From NCBI GenBank assembly GCA_030603635.1, contig JAUVXK010000019.1, positions 1-34,623 on the forward strand: DNA of 34,623 nucleotides, in the 5' to 3' direction. Of the stretch, positions 19,200-26,308 are shown in pieces. This DNA is from Burkholderiales bacterium. GTDB lineage: Bacteria > Pseudomonadota > Gammaproteobacteria > Burkholderiales > Burkholderiaceae_C. A model generated the notes under the pieces. The model searched no databases, was not told the origin of the DNA, and worked only from the letters and a program-made list of their open reading frames with translations. Made by a program: the position numbers and the translations under genes. Position 1 is the first letter of the stretch; every line of letters starts with the position of its first letter.

Positions 19200-19229
19200 T
19201 TGACCGCCCGGCATGGTAAGCGATAGAGT
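19200..19229 (+). promoter_or_regulatory. Sigma-70-like promoter of the DUF2789 gene
   Basis: TTGACC (19200-19205) and TAGAGT (19224-19229) are separated by 18 bases. The -10 box ends 6 bases before the ATG at 19236, predicting a leaderless transcript. The -35 box overlaps the alternative ybaK start on the other strand. Confidence 0.5.
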
Positions 19230-19235
19230 GTGGCC

Positions 19236-19481
19236 ATGGAATCACCCTACCACCACTTCTGCGAGCTGTTCGCCCAACTGGGTCTGCCAGACGACACGGC
19301 GAGCATCGGCAAGTTCATTACGGCCCATTCGCCGCTGGCGGCCTCCGTGCCGTTGCACGAGGCGCCGTTCTGGACCGAAGCCCAGCGCGCGCTGTTGCGC
19401 GAGGAGTTGCTGGAAGACGCGGACTGGGCCCCGGTGATCGACCAGCTCAACGTGGCCCTGCGCGGCAAGCCTGAGTACTGA
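19236..19481 (+). CDS. DUF2789 family small protein
   Basis: An 81-residue acidic, helical protein with the DUF2789 pattern: YHHFCELFAQLGLPDDTASI, a central APFWTEAQRALLREELLEDA and the closing DWAPVIDQLNVALRG. To my knowledge its function is unknown. ATG at 19236 is preferred to the GTG at 19230, which starts immediately after the predicted -10 box. No Shine-Dalgarno sequence is visible. Confidence 0.82.
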   Translation: MESPYHHFCELFAQLGLPDDTASIGKFITAHSPLAASVPLHEAPFWTEAQRALLREELLEDADWAPVIDQLNVALRGKPEY

Positions 19482-19498
19482 GGCCTGCCGGCAGGCCT
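19481..19498. terminator. Perfect 18-bp palindrome between convergent genes
   Basis: AGGCCTGCCGGCAGGCCT is fully self-complementary and begins on the last base of the DUF2789 stop codon. It lies between the converging DUF2789 and Bug-receptor genes and would form a GC-rich hairpin in both transcripts. No U-tract follows on either strand, so a bidirectional, non-canonical terminator or mRNA-stabilising stem is the best guess. Confidence 0.5.
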
Positions 19499-19502
19499 TC
19501 AC

Positions 19503-20483
19503 TCACTTGGCTGCCAGGCCCAGGCGCTCGATCAACTGGCGGTCCTTTTCAAACGTTTCCACCGCCCAGGTGCGGTAGTCGCTGCTGTTGCGGTACCACA
19601 TGTCCTGGTTGAGCTGGCCGAGGACCTCCAGATGACGCGGGTCTTCCATGGCCTTCTTGAACGCATCGTGCAAGGCGCGCACCACTGCTGGGTCCATGCC
19701 TTTGGGGCCGACCAGACCGTAGGGCGACTGCGACACCACGTTGTAGCCCAGGTCCTTGGCCGTGGGCACGTCGGGCCAGCGCCTGGTGCGCTGTTCGCCG
19801 AAGGTCAGGAGCAGGCGCATCTGGCCGGCGTCCACAAACCGGTCCCAGCCCGTGGCGTCGCTGCCCGCGCTCACGTGGCCGCCCAGCACGGCCTGCATCA
19901 GGTCGGCATTGCCACGGAATGGCACGTGGTTCAGCTTCACGCCCACCGCCGTCGCCACTTCCTCCATGAGCAGGTGCGGGCTGGTGCCGGTGCCTGTGGA
20001 GCCGTAGTCGACCTTGCCGGGCTCTTTGCGCGCGGCCTCCACGTAGTCCTGGAAGGTCTTGTACGGGGAGTCGGCCCGCACCACGAAACCGAAGGTGTAG
20101 CCCGAAACGCCCAGGATGAAGCTGAAGTCGTTGATCGGGTGCCAGTTGGTGCGCTGCATGTGCGGCATGCGCAGCATGCCCAGCGGGAACTGGGCGATGG
20201 TGTAGCCGTCGGGGCGTGCCTGCAGGGCCATGGTGCCCGGACCGAGGGTGCCGCCGGCGCCTGGGCGGTTGTCCACCACAATGGGCTGTCCCAGGTGCGT
20301 GCTCGCGATTTCGGCCAGGGTGCGCAGGTGCCGGTCGGTGGAACCACCGGCGGGCCAGGGCACGATGAGCGTGATGGGCCGGCTCGGGAAGCTCTGGGCC
20401 CAGGCCTGTGGGGCGACCCATGGGGCCATCACGGCGGCGGAAGCCGCACCCAGCACCAGGCGGCGCGAAACAGGTTTTTTCAT
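19503..20483 (-). CDS. Bug/TctC family tripartite tricarboxylate transporter substrate-binding protein
   Basis: A 326-residue periplasmic solute receptor of the Bug family, abundant in Burkholderiales. The N-terminus has a twin-arginine-like signal (SRRLVLGA, hydrophobic core, cleavage near QAWAQ). The mature protein begins with the hallmark FPSRPITLIVPWPAGGSTD, then GQPIVVDNRPGAGG and the late DVPTAKDLGY segment. It binds an organic acid; no tctA or tctB membrane gene is adjacent, so it is an orphan receptor. A strong AAGGAGA lies before ATG 20483, which overlaps the ligase stop by 4 bases, making it the third gene of the operon. Confidence 0.93.
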   Translation of the reverse strand: MKKPVSRRLVLGAASAAVMAPWVAPQAWAQSFPSRPITLIVPWPAGGSTDRHLRTLAEIASTHLGQPIVVDNRPGAGGTLGPGTMALQARPDGYTIAQFPLGMLRMPHMQRTNWHPINDFSFILGVSGYTFGFVVRADSPYKTFQDYVEAARKEPGKVDYGSTGTGTSPHLLMEEVATAVGVKLNHVPFRGNADLMQAVLGGHVSAGSDATGWDRFVDAGQMRLLLTFGEQRTRRWPDVPTAKDLGYNVVSQSPYGLVGPKGMDPAVVRALHDAFKKAMEDPRHLEVLGQLNQDMWYRNSSDYRTWAVETFEKDRQLIERLGLAAK

Positions 20484-22222
20484 GGTTTGTCTCCTTCTAG
20501 GGGGGTGGGAATGGCGCGGTCTAGCCGATCCTGTTCTTCCTGCAACTGGCGCCACAGGATCTTGCCGCTGCCGGACTTCGGGAGTTGTTCGACGAACTCC
20601 ACGATGCGCGGTACCTTGTAGGCCGCCATGTGGTCATGGGCCCAACGGACGACGTCTTCCTCGTTCAGCGTGCCCCGGTGTTCGGGCCGGCAGACGACGA
20701 AGGCCTTGACGGTTTCGCCACGACGCGCATCCCGCGCGCCGATGACGCACACCTCATGGATGGCGGGGTGGTGGTAGAGCAAGGCCTCCACCTCGGCGGG
20801 CCAGACCTTGTAGCCCGAGGCGTTGACCATGCGCTTGAGGCGGTCGACCATGAAAAAATAGCCCTCGTCATCGACCCGGGCCAGGTCGCCAGTGCGCAGG
20901 AATGGCCGGCCCTCCAGTTCGATGAAGGCTTCACGGGTGGCCGCCTCGTTGCGCCAGTAACCCAGCATCACCTGCGGGCCGTGAACCACGATTTCGCCAA
21001 TTCCCCCAGCCGGCACCGGCTCCAGCGTCTGTGGGTCGATCAGACGGGCGTCCACATCGAACACGGGGATGCCGAGGCACTGCGGTTTGGGCCGGTGGGG
21101 CGGGTTGATGTGGGTGGCCGCCATCGTCTCGGACATGCCATAGCCTTCCACATAATCCAGTCCGGTGAGCGCCTTCAGGCGTTGCGCCACGGCTTCGGGC
21201 ATGGCGGCGCCACCGCCACGAACTCCCTGCAGGGAGGCGAGGTCCACCTGCTCGATCCCCGGTTGCGCGAGGAAGTCCACCACCATGGTGGAAATCGCTT
21301 GCCAGTTCGTCACCCGGTGCTGGGCGATCAGGCGGGCGGCCAGTGCCCGGTCCCAGCGCGACATGAGCACGATGGTGGCGCCCACGTACAGAGGGCCGTT
21401 CATCCCGCTGGCCATGCCGGTGACGTGGAAGAAGGGCAGCACGGATAGCAGCACCGCGTCCTGCGTGCGCCCGAACCACTGCATGCCACCCACGGCAGTG
21501 GCGGCCACGCTTCGGTGGGTGTGCATGCAGCCTTTGGGCTGCCCTGTGGTGCCGGAGGTGTAGGGCAGCACGCACAGGTCGTCAGGCTCACGGTTGTGGG
21601 GGCCGGGGCGCGCATCCGCTGCCAGTGCCTGTTGCCAGGCGTGCAGCCCGGGCTGTGCCATCGGCGTGGCCGGCGCGGTGAGCCAATCGGGCAGCGACAG
21701 GCCTGCGGTTTCCGGCCCCAGGTAGTCGCTGTAAGTGGCCACCACCACGTGGGCCAGGCCGTCGGCACCGGAGGTTGCTCGACCCAGCATAGGCTGAAGA
21801 ACAGGCAGCAGATCCTGAGCTGCGATGGCCACCCGGGCACCGCTGTCGTGTATCAGGTGCTCCAATTCCTCTGTCTTGTTCATCGGGTTCACCGGCACCA
21901 CCACGGCGTTGGCGCGCAGGATGGCGTAGTAAGCCAGCACCCATTGAGGGCTGTTTTGCAGGTAGAGCAGCACGCGCTCTCCCGCTTCCACGCCACAGTG
22001 CCGCTGCAGATAGCCCGCCAACTGCTCGGCCTGGGTGCGAAAGTCGGCGAAGGTCAGCGGTGTGCCGTAGTAGAGGATGAACGGCTTGTCCGGAAAGCGC
22101 CGGGCCGACACCTCCACGTTGTAGAACAGGCTGGTCTGGGGCAGGGTCAGGTGTGCCGGAAGGCCCGGTGGCCAATGGGGGTGGGGCGGGGGTCGTGTGG
22201 CCATCGGGAGCGAAGGTGTCAC
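20480..22222 (-). CDS. AMP-dependent acyl-CoA synthetase/ligase
   Basis: A 580-residue adenylate-forming enzyme that activates a carboxylic acid to its acyl-CoA through an acyl-AMP. ATP-binding motif YTSGTTGQPKG is followed by GYGMSET, then RTGDLARVDDEGYFFMVDR (hinge and A8 region), KRMVNASGYKVWPAEVE and the catalytic lysine in PKSGSGKILWR. The closest look is the long-chain or medium-chain fatty-acid ligase class; the actual substrate is unknown. GTG at 22222 overlaps the aldolase stop (GTGA); an ATG at 22204 is an alternative. It lies between a class II aldolase and a Bug receptor, so it probably activates the acid that the receptor binds. Confidence 0.92.
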   Translation of the reverse strand: MTPSLPMATRPPPHPHWPPGLPAHLTLPQTSLFYNVEVSARRFPDKPFILYYGTPLTFADFRTQAEQLAGYLQRHCGVEAGERVLLYLQNSPQWVLAYYAILRANAVVVPVNPMNKTEELEHLIHDSGARVAIAAQDLLPVLQPMLGRATSGADGLAHVVVATYSDYLGPETAGLSLPDWLTAPATPMAQPGLHAWQQALAADARPGPHNREPDDLCVLPYTSGTTGQPKGCMHTHRSVAATAVGGMQWFGRTQDAVLLSVLPFFHVTGMASGMNGPLYVGATIVLMSRWDRALAARLIAQHRVTNWQAISTMVVDFLAQPGIEQVDLASLQGVRGGGAAMPEAVAQRLKALTGLDYVEGYGMSETMAATHINPPHRPKPQCLGIPVFDVDARLIDPQTLEPVPAGGIGEIVVHGPQVMLGYWRNEAATREAFIELEGRPFLRTGDLARVDDEGYFFMVDRLKRMVNASGYKVWPAEVEALLYHHPAIHEVCVIGARDARRGETVKAFVVCRPEHRGTLNEEDVVRWAHDHMAAYKVPRIVEFVEQLPKSGSGKILWRQLQEEQDRLDRAIPTPLEGDKP

Positions 22223-22992
22223 GCTTCGTAGCCGGGGGAAAGCCGGTCCAGCCGCCGCAGCAGCCCGGGCCAGGCCAGTCCGCCACCCAACCCCTTGGTC
22301 ACCTGCCGTGCCTGTTCAGCGGCATTGGCACGCACCGGCAGCGGAATCTCGATCAGGCCCGCTCCACCGGATTGCGCCAGGATCTGGATGCGGCAGGCCG
22401 ATTCCAGGGTGTACATGGCCAGGAACGCTTCGGCCACGCTGCGGCCGCAGGTCAACAGACCGTGGTTGCGCAGGATCATGTGGTTGGCGCTGCCCAGGTC
22501 GCGCACCAGGCGCGGCTTTTCGTCGTCGCGCAGGGCCACGCCCTCGTAGTCGTGGTACGACAGACTCACCAGTGGAAAGATCGACTGCTGCGAGAGCGGC
22601 AGCAGCCCCCCCTGCTGGGCCGAGACCGCCACCCCGCTCGGCGTGTGGGTGTGCAGCACGCATTGCACGTCCGGGCGGGCGTCGTGGATGGCACTGTGAA
22701 TGGTGAAGCCTGCCGGGTTAACCGGAAACCGGGTCGCAAGCACCGGCTCGCCGTGGGCGTCCACCTTCACCAGACTGGAGGCGGTGATCTCGTCGAACAA
22801 CTGCCCATAGGGGTTGATGAGGAAATGCTCCGCCGCGCCGGGCACCCGGGCAGAAATGTGGGTGAAGATCAGGTCGTCCCAGCCGAAAAGGGCGACCAGA
22901 CGGTACGCTGCAGCCAGATCGACGCGGATCTGCCATTCCTCGTCACTCACCTGGCTGCGGATGGACGGGGGGGCTGTCTCCTGATGTTGCAT
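22219..22992 (-). CDS. Class II aldolase/adducin family protein
   Basis: A 257-residue zinc-dependent aldolase-fold protein. The zinc ligands are visible as the pair in LHTHTPSG and a third histidine in RNHGLLTCG. DLAAAYRLVALFGWDDLIFTHISARVP near the N-terminus matches the adducin-type branch often annotated as class II aldolase of unknown substrate. ATG at 22992 has AGGAA about 9 bases upstream. It is the first gene of an overlapping three-gene operon with an acyl-CoA ligase and a Bug receptor, and is divergent from the MaoC gene. An aldol cleavage or decarboxylation step in an organic-acid pathway is inferred. Confidence 0.87.
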   Translation of the reverse strand: MQHQETAPPSIRSQVSDEEWQIRVDLAAAYRLVALFGWDDLIFTHISARVPGAAEHFLINPYGQLFDEITASSLVKVDAHGEPVLATRFPVNPAGFTIHSAIHDARPDVQCVLHTHTPSGVAVSAQQGGLLPLSQQSIFPLVSLSYHDYEGVALRDDEKPRLVRDLGSANHMILRNHGLLTCGRSVAEAFLAMYTLESACRIQILAQSGGAGLIEIPLPVRANAAEQARQVTKGLGGGLAWPGLLRRLDRLSPGYEA

Positions 22993-23168
22993 GGGCCGGT
23001 TCCTGAAGGGTTTGGAGCATTTTGGCGGCGCCCGTTTTCCCGGCCTGTAACGCAAGTGACCCTGGCTGTTCCGTCCAGTCCGCTGCGTGACAGCCCCCAA
23101 CATGCGCGATATGGCGGCCTGGTGTAAGGTGCGCCCCATGGCCTGAAACCGCTACCGAGGAGCCCCGC

Positions 23169-23666
23169 ATGACCGCGATCACCCCCGATCAAAGCCCGCA
23201 CATCAGCATCTGGTGGGAAGACCTTTCAGTGGGTGAGGTGCGCGACCTGGGCACCATTTCCCCCACGGCAGAAGAGATCGTGGCGTTCGCTCGCCAGTTC
23301 GACCCTCAGCCCTTCCACCTGGACCCGGAGGCCGCCCGGCATTCGGTTTTCGGGGGGCTCTGTGCCAGCGGTTGGCACACCTGTGGAATGGCGATGCGGC
23401 TGATGGTGACGAACTTTCTGCACAAAACGTCCAGCCTGGGCTCCCCCGGCCTGGACAGCCTGAAATGGCTGCGCCCCGTGTACCCGGGCGACACCTTGCG
23501 CCTTCAGCACCACATCGTGGAGAAGCGCCCCATGAACAAGCGGCCAGACGTTGGCCTGGTGCGCACGGTGTGGGAAATGTTCAACCAGGACCAGCAGAAG
23601 GTCCTGCACATGGAAGGCTACGGCATGTTCCGCCGCCGGGAGCCTGCGCCACCGCCAAGCGATTGA
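23169..23666 (+). CDS. MaoC family hydratase/dehydratase
   Basis: A 165-residue single hot-dog-fold protein of the MaoC/R-hydratase type, which adds or removes water across enoyl-CoA double bonds. The active-site Asp/His region is EIVAFARQFDPQPFHLDPE followed by FGGLCASGWHT. The later WLRPVYPGDTLRLQHHIVEK is also typical. GAGGAG lies about 8 bases before the ATG. It is divergent from the aldolase, ligase and receptor operon across 176 bases and may complete the same acyl-CoA pathway. It converges on the YjfB-like gene with a 9-base gap. Confidence 0.9.
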   Translation: MTAITPDQSPHISIWWEDLSVGEVRDLGTISPTAEEIVAFARQFDPQPFHLDPEAARHSVFGGLCASGWHTCGMAMRLMVTNFLHKTSSLGSPGLDSLKWLRPVYPGDTLRLQHHIVEKRPMNKRPDVGLVRTVWEMFNQDQQKVLHMEGYGMFRRREPAPPPSD

Positions 23667-23675
23667 GGCTGCGCC

Positions 23676-23879
23676 TCAGACCATGACATTGACCAGCGCC
23701 CCGGGCTCCCCGGCAGGCGCCAGGGGGAGCGTTCCGGGAACCGCCATCAGCAGCGTCATGGCCGCCACCTGCTGGGCATTCATGGCCTGCTTCAGCACCT
23801 CGACCTGAACGGCCTGCGCGTCATCGGCCGCGCGCATCTGGAGCACGGCCTGGACCACGGCGTTGGGATCGACGTTCAT
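23676..23879 (-). CDS. YjfB family small protein (putative motility protein)
   Basis: A 67-residue helical protein with the YjfB-type layout: a short N-terminus, AVQVEVLKQAMNAQQVAAMTLLMAV, and a small-residue-rich tail. The family is annotated as putative motility protein on weak grounds, and no biochemical role is established to my knowledge. ATG at 23879 is chosen because family similarity begins there; an upstream in-frame start adds 19 unlikely residues. It converges on the MaoC gene and has a flagellar-type promoter candidate next to the start codon. Confidence 0.7.
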   Translation of the reverse strand: MNVDPNAVVQAVLQMRAADDAQAVQVEVLKQAMNAQQVAAMTLLMAVPGTLPLAPAGEPGALVNVMV

Positions 23880-23886
23880 TTCGGCT

Positions 23887-23913
23887 ATATCGGCGCTTCT
23901 GCGTAAGACTGAA
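23887..23913 (-). promoter_or_regulatory. Possible sigma-28 (FliA) promoter
   Basis: On the minus strand GCCGATAT (23894-23887) matches the flagellar -10 consensus GCCGATAA at seven of eight positions, with TTCA (a half match to TAAA) 15 bases upstream. The -10 box ends 7 bases before the YjfB-like ATG. Suggestive only. Confidence 0.3.
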
Positions 23914-23991
23914 GGGTGAATAACCTCTTCACGCAAGGCCCGGCGCGACGCACTGCAGGCCGATGCGGTGCAAGTGCTCGTTGGCTGGTAT

Positions 23992-24024
23992 TTGTAAGTA
24001 GGCGCAACCTGTGCTGCCTACAAT
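23992..24024 (+). promoter_or_regulatory. Candidate promoter and inverted repeat before the MYG1 gene
   Basis: TACAAT (24019-24024) is a good -10 box ending 6 bases before the ATG; TTGTAA (23992-23997) is a possible -35 box but the 21-base spacer is long. A perfect inverted repeat GTAGGC-N12-GCCTAC (23998-24021) spans the spacer and the start of the -10 box, so it could be an operator. Confidence 0.4.
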
Positions 24025-24030
24025 CGCCCG

Positions 24031-25014
24031 ATGAACGAACGCCCCACACTTATTGCCACCCACAACGGTTCTTTTCACGCGGACGACGTGTTCGGCGTGG
24101 GCGTGCTGATGGGAGCTTTCCCCCGCCACGAACTGCTGCGCACCCGCGAACAGGCCGCCATTGACGCGGCCGATTTTGCGGTGGACGTGGGCGGTGAGTG
24201 GGTGCCCGAGCGTGGCCGCTTTGACCATCACCAGCGGGGCTTTGACGGCGCCCGCCCCGCCGAGACGGTGAACGGGCTGGAACAACCGGGTGTGGGCTAC
24301 GCCAGTGCCGGTCTGGTTTGGGCGGTGCATGGTGCGGCCTATGCGCGTGCGCTGGCTCAGGCACGTGGCTTTGTGCTTGATGATGACGCCATCGCCAGCA
24401 TCGTCCACTCCATTGACCATTCGCTGGTGCAGTACCTGGACAGGGTGGACACCGGCCAGGGTGAAGTGGCGCCGGGCATCTTCGGGCTGTCTTCGCTGAT
24501 CGCGCAACTCAACACCAACTGGCTGGAGGAGTGCGGGCTGAACGTGCAGGCCAAGGCGCAGTTGCAAGACGCCCGCTTTGTGGAGGCCGTGGCCATTACC
24601 CGCAAGTTTCTGGACCAGGCCATCGTCAAGAAGATCGGGCAGATTCTGGCCGTGGACACCGTGCGCCAGTCGCCCCGTTTGCTCAACGGGCGCGTGCTGC
24701 ACCTGCGAGAAGGCGGCATGCCGTGGACGCGTGTGGTGGTGGACGAAATGCCCGCCGTTCGCCTGGTCATCTACCCCGATTCGGACGGCAGCCAGTTCCA
24801 GGTCAAGACCGTGCCGGTGGAAGTGGGCTCTTTCCATTCCCGCATGGACTTGCCCGCCGCCTGGGCCGGCCTGCGCGACGCGGAACTGGCCGCCGTGACC
24901 GGCGTGGCCGACAGCGTGTTCTGCCACCTGAACCTGTTCATTGCAGGTGCGCGCAGCTTTGAAGGGGCGGTGCGGTTGGCGGAGTTGGCGTTGAGTGGTT
25001 CAGAGGCGTTTTGA
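24031..25014 (+). CDS. MYG1 family DHH-like metal-dependent hydrolase
   Basis: A 327-residue member of the MYG1/UPF0160 family, related to DHH phosphoesterases; eukaryotic MYG1 is a 3'-5' RNA exonuclease. Signature segments are ATHNGSFHADDVF at the N-terminus, FAVDVGGEW, GRFDHHQRGFDGARP and the C-terminal FCHLNLFIAGARSFEGAVRLA. The histidine and aspartate residues of the first three are the likely metal ligands. The bacterial substrate is unknown. No Shine-Dalgarno sequence is visible before the ATG. Confidence 0.9.
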   Translation: MNERPTLIATHNGSFHADDVFGVGVLMGAFPRHELLRTREQAAIDAADFAVDVGGEWVPERGRFDHHQRGFDGARPAETVNGLEQPGVGYASAGLVWAVHGAAYARALAQARGFVLDDDAIASIVHSIDHSLVQYLDRVDTGQGEVAPGIFGLSSLIAQLNTNWLEECGLNVQAKAQLQDARFVEAVAITRKFLDQAIVKKIGQILAVDTVRQSPRLLNGRVLHLREGGMPWTRVVVDEMPAVRLVIYPDSDGSQFQVKTVPVEVGSFHSRMDLPAAWAGLRDAELAAVTGVADSVFCHLNLFIAGARSFEGAVRLAELALSGSEAF

Positions 25015-25112
25015 GACCAGCTACTGCGCTTGCGGCTGGGTGGTGACATGGGGGTAGGTCAACACTCGGTAAGGGATTCGTTTTTCAGGGGCAAGGTCAA
25101 CTCCACCGCCCC

Positions 25113-25802
25113 TCAAAAATCAAACCTCTCCCGTCCGTTGGAGAAAGTCACCCGGTCCCGCGTCGCGTAGCAGTGCCACTGCTCATACCGCCCCTCCGGG
25201 TTCGCCATGCTCAAGCTCTTGGGCTGCAAAACCGCTGCACAAACATGCCCCGGTGCGCGAACAGACGCGTAGCGCAGCCAGGCCACGTGGCCCGCGTCGC
25301 GTGCCATGCCCCCCAGGCGCTGCGTTGGGGTGTAGTCCACGGGGTCGGTCCACAGGGCACTGGCCTCCACCCACGGCGGTGCCAACAGATCTATGGCCAC
25401 CCCCTTGACCTGGGCCTGGTACATCGAGTGCTCTGTGGCCAGGGCGCCCTTGACCAAACCCGCGCTGTCCAGCAAGAACCTTTGGCGCCAGTAGGCCATC
25501 TCGGCGCAGGCGCAGAAGGCGTCATCGGCCCCGTACCACAGGCCCGGCGTGTTGCCGGCGCGAAAACGCGAGCCGGTGGGCGGCACATAGCGAAACGGCG
25601 CGGCCAGCAGGTAGTGCAGCCCCTCGGCCGCCGCCGGAACGGGCGGCTTGCTGCCTTCCAGCATCTGCTCCAGCAGGTCCTGTTCGGCGGCGTTGTCCAC
25701 CAGCCGCATCGTCGCGGCAATGTATTGCGTCTCTACCAGCCGAAACGCCAGCATCTGCAGTTCAACGGTCTGGTCTGCAATCCAGTCTGGGTTCCATGGC
25801 AT
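25113..25802 (-). CDS. RES domain toxin (NAD+-degrading family)
   Basis: A 229-residue RES-domain protein. In characterised toxin-antitoxin pairs this fold depletes NAD+ by phosphorolysis or hydrolysis. Visible family segments are LAFRLVETQYIAATMRLVD (N-terminal arginine), LHYLLAAPFRYVPP, SRFRAGNTPGLWYGADD and CAEMAYWRQRFL, containing the conserved Arg, Tyr and Glu. ATG at 25802 has AAGGGAA about 8 bases upstream; an earlier in-frame start at 25850 would overlap the antitoxin gene. It follows the antitoxin by 25 bases. The reading frame appears intact, so the toxin is probably functional. Confidence 0.9.
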   Translation of the reverse strand: MPWNPDWIADQTVELQMLAFRLVETQYIAATMRLVDNAAEQDLLEQMLEGSKPPVPAAAEGLHYLLAAPFRYVPPTGSRFRAGNTPGLWYGADDAFCACAEMAYWRQRFLLDSAGLVKGALATEHSMYQAQVKGVAIDLLAPPWVEASALWTDPVDYTPTQRLGGMARDAGHVAWLRYASVRAPGHVCAAVLQPKSLSMANPEGRYEQWHCYATRDRVTFSNGRERFDF

Positions 25803-25827
25803 GTGGCGTTCCCTTACCCGGGGGCCA

Positions 25828-26202
25828 TCAGGCAGCGGCGCGCATGCCATCCAGGTAGGCCAGCGTCAGCACCAGCCCTTGTGGGGTTTCCATCAGCTTG
25901 GCGGGGGTGCCGTTGAGGGCCTTGTTGTGGCTGCGCAGCCAGTCGTGGCGCTTTTGCCTGTCTGCGCCCACCAGCGGATCCAGTGAACGGAACAGGCGGA
26001 TCACCAGCAGGGCCAATTGGCCGGCCTTGGACTCGGGGTCGATGCCCCGGCCTTCCTTGGCAATGCGGCTGATGGTCGGCTCACTCAGCCCGATCACGCG
26101 GGCCAGAGCGGCATGGGACAGTTCCAGTTCTTGTGCGGCCCGGATCGTGGCTTTGCCCAGGACCAAAGACTTGTCTGGCGAGGCAACGGCGTGGGCCACC
26201 AT
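25828..26202 (-). CDS. Xre/MbcA/ParS-type antitoxin
   Basis: A 124-residue antitoxin. The N-terminal part is an Xre-like helix-turn-helix (ELELSHAALARVIGLSEPTI) and the C-terminal part a DUF2384-type toxin-binding domain (HDWLRSHNKALNGTPAKLME, then GLVLTLAYLDGM). It precedes the RES toxin, the usual order, and would both neutralise the toxin and repress the operon. AGGAGAG lies about 4 bases before the ATG. The region immediately upstream is unusually A/T-rich for this window. Confidence 0.9.
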   Translation of the reverse strand: MVAHAVASPDKSLVLGKATIRAAQELELSHAALARVIGLSEPTISRIAKEGRGIDPESKAGQLALLVIRLFRSLDPLVGADRQKRHDWLRSHNKALNGTPAKLMETPQGLVLTLAYLDGMRAAA

Positions 26203-26227
26203 GAGGCTCTCCTGTTAGGAATAAATG

Positions 26228-26274
26228 TTTCCAAGGAAAGATAATACCTCATTCATGTAAATATTGCATGTCAA
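26228..26274 (-). promoter_or_regulatory. A/T-rich control region of the RES/Xre operon
   Basis: The region has a TTTCC/GGAAA inverted repeat (26228-26239), a TATTAT -10-like box on the minus strand (26246-26241) and an imperfect palindrome around CATG (26254-26270). TTGACA (26274-26269) is a perfect -35 box but lies 22 bases from TATTAT, too far for a standard promoter. The repeats are plausible antitoxin-binding sites. Confidence 0.4.
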
Positions 26275-26308
26275 AACGGGCTGCCCTGTCGGTCCTGCCG
26301 CCACTTGT

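Noticed and set aside
24771-25049. Minus-strand frame at the end of the MYG1 gene
   Set aside because: It is antisense to conserved MYG1 sequence, with no motif or ribosome-binding site.
26241-26274. TTGACA with TATTAT as a standard promoter for the RES/Xre operon
   Set aside because: The 22-base spacer is too long for normal sigma-70 recognition, so only a general control region is annotated.
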